A DNA stretch of 21,468 nucleotides, taken from contig SHVP01000039.1 in assembly GCA_009694165.1 (NCBI GenBank), positions 1 to 21,468 of the forward strand. The letters are read 5' to 3'. Each line of letters begins with the position of its first letter. Within the stretch, counting starts at the first letter, position 1. The position numbers were made by a program, and so were the translations under genes. Positions 15,041-21,468 of this stretch are shown here, one piece after another. Below the pieces are notes generated by a model. That model saw nothing but the letters and a program-made list of their open reading frames with translations, ran no database searches and was not told the DNA's origin. The DNA is from Alphaproteobacteria bacterium. GTDB taxonomy: Bacteria > Pseudomonadota > Alphaproteobacteria > SHVP01.

Positions 15041-16057
15041 GTGAGACTCCGTCAGTTCCTGATCCGGCGAGTGCTGCTGGTGGTCCCGATCCTGTTCGGG
15101 ATCACTGTCATCACGTTCATGCTGGTTCGCGTCGGCGAGCGCGATCCGGTGGCGATGCTGGCCGGGCCGCTTGCCGATCGACAGACCCTGGCGACCCTGC
15201 GCGCCGACATGGGGCTCGACCGCCCCTACTGGGAGCAGTTCGCCATTTATGTCGGCAAGCTGGCGCGCCTCGATTTCGGCAAGTCGTGGGAATCGAACAA
15301 TCCGGTCATCGTCGACATTGCCAACCGGCTGCCGGCCAGTCTGGAACTGTTGCTGATCGCCGTCGCCATCGGTGCCGCGGTCGGCATTCCGGTCGGCATT
15401 CGCTCGGCGCAGCGGCCGAACCAGTGGTTCGACCAGGTCAGCCGGTTCGTTTCGCTGCTCGGCTTTTCGGTGCCGACGTACTGGTTCGCCCTCATGGGAA
15501 TATTCATCTTCTTTTTCAAGTTCCGGCTGGCGCCGCCGCCGATGGGACGCATCGGCCTGGAGGCGATTCCACCGCCCGATCTCACCGGCAGCTATTTTCT
15601 CGACAGTCTGCTGACGGCCAATTGGAACGCCGCCCTTTCGTCTGGTACGCGCCTTGTCCTTCCGGTGTTGATTTTCTCGGTGATCGTTGCCGCGCCGATT
15701 ATCAAACACACCCGTGCAATCGCGCTAGAAGTGCTGTCGAGCGACTATGTCCGCTACGCCAGGGCATCCGGCCTCAGTCCGGCCACCGTCCGCCGGGTGG
15801 CGCTGCGCAACGCCTTTACGCCAGTTCTCACCTTCGTTGCCGGCGAATTGACCGGCCTGCTGGCGGCGGTATCGCTGCTCGAATACATCTTCGCCTGGGG
15901 CGGGCTCGGGCAATGGGGCCTTAACGCCATCCTCAATTCCGATTTTGCCGCTGTGCAGGGCTACGTGCTAACCCTGGCGGTATTCTCGGCGGCGATCTAT
16001 CTGCTGGCCGATATCGCCGTCTTGCTGCTCGAGCCGAGAAGCGCGTTGCAGGCATGA
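15041..16057 (+). CDS. ABC transporter permease, DppB/OppB-type (system 2)
   Basis: The 338-residue permease starts at GTG 15041 with MRLRQFLIRRVLLVVPILFG, the usual DppB first helix. Then come LAGPLADRQTLATLRADMGL, the family's periplasmic loop, and the EAA-like loop SSDYVRYARASGLSPATVRR. It is longer than the system 1 counterpart because of an extra loop around residues 163-205 (RLAPPPMGRIGLEAIPPPD and the following residues), a length common in nickel/peptide-type DppB proteins. It lies 27 nt after the receptor gene and overlaps the DppC gene by 4 nt (ATGA). Confidence 0.94.
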   Translation: MRLRQFLIRRVLLVVPILFGITVITFMLVRVGERDPVAMLAGPLADRQTLATLRADMGLDRPYWEQFAIYVGKLARLDFGKSWESNNPVIVDIANRLPASLELLLIAVAIGAAVGIPVGIRSAQRPNQWFDQVSRFVSLLGFSVPTYWFALMGIFIFFFKFRLAPPPMGRIGLEAIPPPDLTGSYFLDSLLTANWNAALSSGTRLVLPVLIFSVIVAAPIIKHTRAIALEVLSSDYVRYARASGLSPATVRRVALRNAFTPVLTFVAGELTGLLAAVSLLEYIFAWGGLGQWGLNAILNSDFAAVQGYVLTLAVFSAAIYLLADIAVLLLEPRSALQA

Positions 16058-16941
16058 CCGGCACCGTTTTGACCGCCGTTCCCGAGGCCGTGCTCCTGTC
16101 CCAGCGGGTTATCGGCGTGCTTCGGCGCAGCCCGACCTTCGCCGTCGGCTTTCTCATCGTCGGCGGATTTGCCCTCCTGGCCGTTCTCGCCCCGATCGTC
16201 ACTCCGTTCGGTTCCATTACCGCGTTTCCCTTCGAGGTGCTGCAGCCGCCCAACGAGAAGTACCTGTTCGGGTCGGACGGCAACGGCATGGACGTCTTTT
16301 CCCGCGTCATCTATGGCGCCCGCTATGCATTCGGCATCTCGGTTCCGGCGGCCGCCCTGATGCTGCTGATCGGCGTGCCGCTCGGCCTTTATGCGGGCTA
16401 TGTGGGAGGCATCGTCGACGAGGTGCTGCTCCGCATCATGGATGTCGTCCGTTCGTTTCCCTCGATCGTGATGGCGCTCGCCGTGGTGGCGGCAACCGGA
16501 CAATCGGTGGTTAACGTCGTGCTGGTGATCGGCGTTCTCGATTCGCCGATCTTTGCCCGGGTCGTCCGCGCCGAGGTTCTGGCGCTGCGCTCCAGCGCCT
16601 TCATCGAGTCGGCGATCGCCGCCGGCAATCCGACCTGGCGCATTCTGTTCGTCCACTTGCTGCCCAATGCCATCCGCGGCGCCACCGCCCTGATCGCCGT
16701 CCGCATGGCCTGGGCCGTCCGCATCAGCGCCACACTCGCCTTCATCGGCGTGGGCATTCAGCCGCCGACGCCGGAGTGGGGGGCGATGATCCGGCAAGGC
16801 GCGGAATACATCATCAGCGGCGAATGGTGGGTGGCGACTTTTCCCGGCCTCGCCCTGGTCGGAGTGGTGCTTGGTTTCAATCTTCTCGGCGACGGTCTGC
16901 AGGACTTGCTCGACCCCAAGCGGCGAACGGCGGCCCGATGA
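16054..16941 (+). CDS. ABC transporter permease, DppC/OppC-type (system 2)
   Basis: The 295-residue permease has an N-terminal arm, a first helix (FLIVGGFALLAVLAPIV), and the DppC-type segment YLFGSDGNGMDVFSRVIYGA in which LGTDxxGRD is altered to FGSDGNGMD. The EAA loop is SSAFIESAIAAGNPTWRIL, and the ending is LGDGLQDLLDPK. The start ATG overlaps the previous stop, and its own stop overlaps the next start (both ATGA), which points to coupled translation. It pairs with the DppB-type protein in the membrane channel. Confidence 0.93.
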   Translation: MTGTVLTAVPEAVLLSQRVIGVLRRSPTFAVGFLIVGGFALLAVLAPIVTPFGSITAFPFEVLQPPNEKYLFGSDGNGMDVFSRVIYGARYAFGISVPAAALMLLIGVPLGLYAGYVGGIVDEVLLRIMDVVRSFPSIVMALAVVAATGQSVVNVVLVIGVLDSPIFARVVRAEVLALRSSAFIESAIAAGNPTWRILFVHLLPNAIRGATALIAVRMAWAVRISATLAFIGVGIQPPTPEWGAMIRQGAEYIISGEWWVATFPGLALVGVVLGFNLLGDGLQDLLDPKRRTAAR

Positions 16942-17921
16942 GCCTGCTCGAGGTCGCGAATCTGCGGACGCACTTCATCACGCGCGACCTTGGCAACAGG
17001 GTACGGGTCGCCAGTGCCCTTAACGGCGTGACGTTCAGCGTCGACGAGGGCGAAATCGTCGGCATCGTCGGCGAGACCGGCGCAGGAAAATCACTGACGG
17101 CGATGTCCATCATGGGTCTCCTACCGCCCAATGCGAAGATCGTCGGTGGCAGTGCCCACTTCAACGGCGTCGACCTCGTCGCCCTGCCGACCGACCAGCT
17201 GAATCGCATGCGCGGCGACCAGATCACCTTGATCGTTCAATCGCCGAAGACGTCGCTCGATCCTTTGAAACGGATCGGCGATCAGTTGATACGGATCCAG
17301 CGGGCGCACCATGACCTCAGCGAGGACGAAGCACGACAAAAGGCGGTCGACATGCTGGGCACGGTCGGCATCCCGGACCCGGCGCAGCGGGCGCGGGCCT
17401 GGCCGCACGAATTGTCGGGTGGGATGGCGCAGCGCGTGCTGATCGCCATGGCGCTGGTCAATGGTCCGCGGCTGCTGATCGCCGACGAGCCGACGACCGG
17501 CCTCGACGTGACCGTCCAGGCGCAAATTCTCGACCTGCTGATCGGCCTGGTCCGGGCCCGACGCATGGCAGCGATGATCATCACCCACGATCTCGGGATC
17601 GTCGCGCATTACTGCACCCGGGTGGCGGTGATGTTTGCCGGTACCATCGTCGAACAGGGGCCGGTGCGGGCGATCTTCAACCGGCCCGCCCACCCCTATA
17701 CCCAGGCGCTGATTGCCGCGACGCCGAAGCACGTCGCGGCCAAGGGTTATGCCCACATCGGCGGCGCTCCGCCCAATCTGTTCGCGCTACCCTCCGGCTG
17801 CCTTTATCGCGACCGTTGCGCCGGCGCCGCTGCGGAGTGTCAACAGACGCCCCCGGTGGTGATCCTCGACGTGGGCCACGAGGCGCGATGCCACTTTGTC
17901 GGAGCCGCTCATGCCGGCTAG
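16938..17921 (+). CDS. Dipeptide/oligopeptide ABC transporter ATPase, OppD/DppD-type (system 2)
   Basis: The 327-residue ATPase has Walker A GETGAGKS (45-52), Q-loop Gln101, signature LSGGM (159-163), Walker B LLIADEP (179-185) and His217. The C-terminal extension contains GCLYRDRCAGAAAECQ and a later Cys in HEARCHF, the four-cysteine pattern seen in this subfamily. ATG 16938 sits in an ATGA overlap with the permease gene; an ATG at 16776 in the same frame would read through that gene and is rejected. The end overlaps the next ATPase gene by 11 nt. Confidence 0.95.
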   Translation: MSLLEVANLRTHFITRDLGNRVRVASALNGVTFSVDEGEIVGIVGETGAGKSLTAMSIMGLLPPNAKIVGGSAHFNGVDLVALPTDQLNRMRGDQITLIVQSPKTSLDPLKRIGDQLIRIQRAHHDLSEDEARQKAVDMLGTVGIPDPAQRARAWPHELSGGMAQRVLIAMALVNGPRLLIADEPTTGLDVTVQAQILDLLIGLVRARRMAAMIITHDLGIVAHYCTRVAVMFAGTIVEQGPVRAIFNRPAHPYTQALIAATPKHVAAKGYAHIGGAPPNLFALPSGCLYRDRCAGAAAECQQTPPVVILDVGHEARCHFVGAAHAG

Positions 17922-18951
17922 CCCGGGGTCCTTGCTGCAAGTGCGCAACCTGGTGAAACACTTTCCCGGCTCGCGATCGGGCGAGACGATCCATGCCGTC
18001 AACGGCGTGTCATTCGACCTCGCGGCCGGTGAAACGCTCGGGCTCGTCGGCGAAAGCGGCTCGGGAAAGACCACGATCGGCCGGGCGGTCATCAAACTGC
18101 TCACGCCCACTGGCGGAACCATTTGTTTCGACGGTGCCGATATCACGGCGCTCTCGCCCCAGCAGGCACGACCGCTGCGCTCGCATATGCAAATCGTGTT
18201 TCAGGATCCTTATGGGGCGCTGAACCCGCGCATGCGGGTGCGGAACCTGATCGGCGAGTTGTTGCAACTGCATACGACGTTCGACCCCGTGCAGCGGCTG
18301 GCGGAGGTCCGTACCCTCGCCGACAAGGTGCGGTTAAGCGAGGAACTCCTTGACCGCTTTCCCCATGAGTTGTCGGGCGGCCAGCTGCAGCGCGTGTGCA
18401 TCGCCCGCGCCATCGCAACCAAGCCGAAGCTGATCGTGCTCGATGAACCGACCAGTTCGCTCGACCTCTCCGTTCGGGCGGGCATCCTGGCGTTGCTACG
18501 CGAACTGCAACGCGCGACCGGGGTGGCGATGTTGTTCATTTCGCACGATCTCGACACCGTGCGTCTCGTCAGCGATCGAATTCTCGTCCTCTACCTAGGC
18601 TCGGTCGTCGAGGCGGGGCCGGCCGAGGCGATTTTCGCCCGGCCGGTGCACCCCTATACACAGGTGCTGCTCTCCGCCCATCTGCCGCCCGACCCTGACG
18701 CGACGATCGCCCGGCGCGTGGTTCGTGGTGAGGCGCCGAGCGCGATCAATCTGCCCGTGGGCTGCCCATTTGCCCCGCGTTGCCCCATTGCCCTCGATAA
18801 ATGTGCGACCATGCGACCCGACTTGGCAGAGGAAGCCGCCCCGGGGCACCGGGCCGCCTGCCTCCGGGTCGCCGACGGCAGCTATCGTTTGCCAAGCGAA
18901 CCGCAGCGATCCAGCGTCCACCCCCAACCAGAATCGAGGCCTGCGACATGA
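17911..18951 (+). CDS. Dipeptide/oligopeptide ABC transporter ATPase, OppF/DppF-type (system 2)
   Basis: The 346-residue ATPase has Walker A GESGSGKT (47-54), Gln98, signature LSGGQ (154-158), Walker B LIVLDEP (174-180) and His212, followed by the GCPFAPRCPIALDKC cysteine cluster. The chosen ATG 17911 has GGAG about 7 nt upstream; an in-frame TTG at 17896 is possible but less likely. The last 25 residues, rich in Pro and Ser, extend beyond the usual family end. The stop overlaps the amidohydrolase start (ATGA), tying the enzymes to the importer in one transcript. Confidence 0.95.
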   Translation: MPASPGSLLQVRNLVKHFPGSRSGETIHAVNGVSFDLAAGETLGLVGESGSGKTTIGRAVIKLLTPTGGTICFDGADITALSPQQARPLRSHMQIVFQDPYGALNPRMRVRNLIGELLQLHTTFDPVQRLAEVRTLADKVRLSEELLDRFPHELSGGQLQRVCIARAIATKPKLIVLDEPTSSLDLSVRAGILALLRELQRATGVAMLFISHDLDTVRLVSDRILVLYLGSVVEAGPAEAIFARPVHPYTQVLLSAHLPPDPDATIARRVVRGEAPSAINLPVGCPFAPRCPIALDKCATMRPDLAEEAAPGHRAACLRVADGSYRLPSEPQRSSVHPQPESRPAT

Positions 18952-19874
18952 GCGGAGTGAAGGGAACCATCGACATCGTCGTCAATCTGTCGACGCCGAA
19001 GGAAAAAAGACTTGGCCAATTGCCGAGCGACGACCATTTCCGGTCGAAGTTGCGTCAACCGGAAGACATCCGTCGCGGTGTGACCATTCCCGACTATCTG
19101 AAGCGGATGAATGCATCCGGCGTCGAGCGCTCGCTGTTGATTGCCGCGCGCTGCGGCGACATGCGCGTTCGCGGTTCCACCAATATTCCGTACGAAAGCG
19201 TGCATGGCTGGTGCAAGAAGTACCCCGATCGGTTCTCGGGCCTGGCGGGTGTCGACCCGACGCGGGGAATGGACCAGCTCCGCGACCTGGAAAGGGCGGT
19301 CAAGGAGTATGGCTTTGTCGGTGCCCATTTCTACCCGCACTGGTTCGATATGGCCCCAGACCACGCTTATGTATTTCCCATCTACGCCAAGTGCATCGAG
19401 CTCGATATTCCGATCATGATGCAGGTCGGTCATAATCTGATCTACCAGCGCGACCGCCGCCTGCCTTCGGTGGGCCGGCCGATCTGTCTCGACCGCATTT
19501 CCATCCTGTATCCGGAGCTGAGGCTGATCGGGATTCACCTTGGCGTACCGTGGACCGATGAGATGATCTCGATGGCCTGGAAACACGAGCACATCTATAT
19601 CGGTGGGGACGCCTATGCGCCGAAGCATTGGCCGAAGCAAATGATCCACTATGCGAACACCTACGGTTCGCACAAATTCATGTTCGGCACCGACTGGCCG
19701 GTGATCGACCCGATCCGTGCCGTACGCGAGGTCGAGGACCACCACTATCGTCCCGACTCGAAAAAGAAGATCATGCGCGAGAATGCGTTGCGCGTGTTCA
19801 AGCTGCCGCGCGGCGGGTTGAAGTCGACCCCGAAGGGTTGGCTGTCCGCCCTCCAGCCGCAAACCGGAGCCTAA
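18948..19874 (+). CDS. Amidohydrolase_2 family protein lacking the N-terminal HxH
   Basis: The 308-residue cytosolic protein has the TIM-barrel layout of the amidohydrolase_2 family, which includes ACMSD, gamma-resorcylate decarboxylase and related metal-dependent decarboxylases and hydrolases. Recognisable parts are YPDRFSGLAGVDPTRG (92-107), GFVGAHFYPHWFD (122-134), IPIMMQVGHN with His162, LRLIGIHLGVPW with His197, and FGTDWPV with Asp249, the usual third and fourth metal or catalytic positions. The first strand reads IDIVVNLSTP, so the usual D-x-H-x-H is D9-x-V11-x-N13 and both His ligands are missing. It may use a different metal arrangement, be metal-independent, or be regulatory. Start ATG 18948 overlaps the ATPase stop, with GAGG 9 nt upstream. 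It probably acts on the compound imported by system 2. Confidence 0.9.
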   Translation: MSGVKGTIDIVVNLSTPKEKRLGQLPSDDHFRSKLRQPEDIRRGVTIPDYLKRMNASGVERSLLIAARCGDMRVRGSTNIPYESVHGWCKKYPDRFSGLAGVDPTRGMDQLRDLERAVKEYGFVGAHFYPHWFDMAPDHAYVFPIYAKCIELDIPIMMQVGHNLIYQRDRRLPSVGRPICLDRISILYPELRLIGIHLGVPWTDEMISMAWKHEHIYIGGDAYAPKHWPKQMIHYANTYGSHKFMFGTDWPVIDPIRAVREVEDHHYRPDSKKKIMRENALRVFKLPRGGLKSTPKGWLSALQPQTGA

Positions 19875-19878
19875 CCAA

Positions 19879-20718
19879 ATGGGTCGTCCCCACATCGAGT
19901 TCCTGCAAAGTCAGTCCTTGCCGTGGAGCAAAGGGCTGCCGGGTGGCGCCCGTGCCGATGTCGACGCCAAGGTGTTGAGTGTCGACACGACGGCGGGGGA
20001 TTGCAGCGTGCTAGTGCGGTTTCCCGCGGGCTGGAGCCGGCCGTCTCCGGAAGTCCTTGCCGTCGATGAAGAGTTCTACGTGCTCGACGGCGAATTGGAG
20101 ATCAATGGCCGCCGCTACGGGCCGGACACGTATGCGCACCTGCCCGGCGGATATCGGCGCCTCACTCAGGCGGCCCCCTCCGGTGCGGTCCTTCTCGCCT
20201 TCTACTCCGGCCGAATCGATACGGCGCCGATGACGGCGTCGGTGCCGGAGCCCGGTCGCGTGGTCGAGTTCGTCGATATCCACGTCGGTTCCTGGAATGC
20301 CGACTTGAAGGCGATGGGGCTGGAGGCGATTTCGAGCGGGTCGCGCGTCCGCTTGCTGTTCAAGGATCCCGCCAACGGCGACATGACCTACCTGACGGCG
20401 TCGCCTGCTTTCAAACACGAGACGCGCCCCGAGCATCATCCTGTCGCGCAGGAGTTCTACGTGTTGTCGGGGGAGGTGGCCGGTAATACCGGCCTGATGC
20501 ATACGGGGGCGTACTGTTATCGCCCGCCGGGCGTCGTCCATGGTCCGTACGGCACTAAGACGGGCGCCCTTTACCTGTTGCGCAGCGTCGGCGGCCCGTT
20601 GACGACGACGGTGTGCGATCCGGTGGCCTATACTTTCTATCCGAAACACCAGCCGATCCTTCCCCCCGAGTTCGCCCGCTACAGGACCAGCCCGGAACCC
20701 CGGAGGCCCCGCTACTAA
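19879..20718 (+). CDS. Two-domain cupin protein
   Basis: The 279-residue protein is a bicupin. The first beta-barrel (about 40-110) contains DEEFYVLDGELEINGRRY and YAHLPGG. The second (about 155-240) contains HETRPEHHPVAQEFYVLSGE, then YCYRPPGVVHGPY. Only the second repeat has a full set of likely metal ligands (His186 or His187, Glu192, His221); the first has Glu65 and His87 but no early His pair. Relatives include ChrR-like cupins and dioxygenase- or isomerase-like sensors of small molecules. There is no signal peptide. It lies 4 nt after the amidohydrolase gene and 1 nt before the acyl-CoA synthetase, so an enzymatic step in the same pathway is more likely than an independent function; the reaction is unknown. 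Confidence 0.85.
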   Translation: MGRPHIEFLQSQSLPWSKGLPGGARADVDAKVLSVDTTAGDCSVLVRFPAGWSRPSPEVLAVDEEFYVLDGELEINGRRYGPDTYAHLPGGYRRLTQAAPSGAVLLAFYSGRIDTAPMTASVPEPGRVVEFVDIHVGSWNADLKAMGLEAISSGSRVRLLFKDPANGDMTYLTASPAFKHETRPEHHPVAQEFYVLSGEVAGNTGLMHTGAYCYRPPGVVHGPYGTKTGALYLLRSVGGPLTTTVCDPVAYTFYPKHQPILPPEFARYRTSPEPRRPRY

Positions 20719-20719
20719 C

Positions 20720-21468
20720 ATGGATGCAATCTCCGGCCGCCCCAGCACCTATCGTCCCGTCACCATCGCCGACGGCCTGCGAACGGCGGCGGCGAGCGTT
20801 CCTAACCAGGTCGCGTTTACGGAAGAAGGGCACAGCGTCACGCATGGCCAATTGGTGGCCCGCCTCAACCGTGTGTCGAATGCGGTGCTCGGCAGCGGCT
20901 TGAAGAAGGGCGACCGCGCCGCCCTGATGTCGCTCAACTGCACCGAATTCATGGAGATCTCGTGCGGGTTGGCCGAGGCGGGGGTTGCGCCGGCGCTGAT
21001 CAATCCGCGCTCGACTCCGACCGAGCTCGCCTATGTCTGCAACGACGCCGGTTCGCGCATTCTGTTCGTGCACAAGGAGGCAGAGGCGGTGGCGCGGGCC
21101 GCCCACCTGCCGACGGTCGAACGCATCGTCGTCATCGACCGCCACGGTCGCGGCAAGGACAGCTATGAGACTTTCATCGCCGCCGCCAAGGAGACGCGTC
21201 CGACGGTTGAACTCGAAGAATGGGACGTCTTCTGCATCCCCTATACGTCGGGAACGACCGGTCAGCCAAAGGGGGTGATGCTGTCGCACCGTTCGCGGAT
21301 CAATCACATGCTGTTCGGTCTGGCGGCGAATTACGGCTGCTATACGCCCGATTCACGCGGCTTGGCGATGTCGCCGTTCTTTACCGGGGCAGGCTACATC
21401 AATGCACTCGCGCCGGCCTTCTTCGGTGGCTCGACTCACATCCTGCCCAAATACGAGCCAGAGGCGAT
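20720..21468 (+). CDS. AMP-dependent acyl-CoA synthetase/ligase, 3'-truncated by window edge
   Basis: The frame opens at ATG 20720 and stays open to the last base, giving 249 residues of an ANL superfamily enzyme that activates a carboxylate as its adenylate and then its CoA thioester. The phosphate-binding A3 motif YTSGTTGQPKG is at 175-185, followed by VMLSHRS. Upstream are the family's LVARLNRVSNAVLGSGLKKG and the CGLAEAGVAPALINPRSTP region. The adenylation acid motif and C-terminal domain lie beyond the window. It begins 1 nt after the cupin stop; the GGAGG about 13 nt upstream is rather distant, so coupled translation is likely. It implies that the pathway ends in a CoA-activated acid; aliphatic or aromatic specificity cannot be read from this part. 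Confidence 0.93.
   Translation, partial: MDAISGRPSTYRPVTIADGLRTAAASVPNQVAFTEEGHSVTHGQLVARLNRVSNAVLGSGLKKGDRAALMSLNCTEFMEISCGLAEAGVAPALINPRSTPTELAYVCNDAGSRILFVHKEAEAVARAAHLPTVERIVVIDRHGRGKDSYETFIAAAKETRPTVELEEWDVFCIPYTSGTTGQPKGVMLSHRSRINHMLFGLAANYGCYTPDSRGLAMSPFFTGAGYINALAPAFFGGSTHILPKYEPEA

Noticed and set aside
1..21468. CRISPR array, insertion sequence, prophage or defence system
   Set aside because: No regularly spaced repeats, terminal inverted repeats, transposase, nuclease or phage-like proteins were found; every substantial frame is explained by transport or metabolism genes.

Overview
The window reads as a stretch of a GC-rich alphaproteobacterial chromosome, probably a Rhodospirillales-like heterotroph. 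This is inferred from high GC in third codon positions, tightly packed operons with ATGA and GTGA overlaps, GTG starts, a UPF0114 (YqhA-type) protein, and several importers of the TRAP-TAXI and dipeptide/oligopeptide ABC types. No ribosomal or marker gene fixes the taxon. No transposase, integrase, CRISPR array or phage gene was seen.

Left part (1-4980), mostly minus strand: a tRNA-Ser(UGA); a two-gene unit of a small lysine-tailed protein and a D-2-hydroxyacid dehydrogenase, behind a promoter-like sequence overlapped by a 16-bp palindrome; then a TRAP-TAXI importer (periplasmic binding protein followed by a fused permease) with a hairpin between the two genes. The likely theme is uptake and redox conversion of a small organic acid.

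Middle part (4981-13187): on the plus strand, a UPF0114 membrane protein, an alpha/beta hydrolase, an FAD-dependent fumarate-reductase-like oxidoreductase and two OppD/OppF ATPases. These run head-on into a minus-strand unit encoding an SBP_bac_5 binding protein and two DppB/DppC permeases. The last plus gene and the last minus gene share the four bases TTAG as overlapping stop codons. Together the two arms make one complete ABC importer (system 1) split over convergent operons. A perfect 11-bp hairpin separates the binding-protein gene from the first permease gene.

Right part (13427-21468), plus strand: a second complete dipeptide-type importer (system 2: binding protein, two permeases, two ATPases). 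It is followed, with almost no spacing, by an amidohydrolase_2 protein lacking the usual N-terminal HxH, a two-domain cupin, and an acyl-CoA synthetase cut off by the window edge. This looks like an uptake-plus-catabolism operon for an unidentified, possibly aromatic or carboxylic, substrate.

The two binding-protein genes are divergent. Their 239-bp spacer holds a strong imperfect inverted repeat and a consensus TTGACA on each strand, so the two systems may be controlled together. No transcription factor is encoded in the window. The substrates of all three importers cannot be read from sequence alone.
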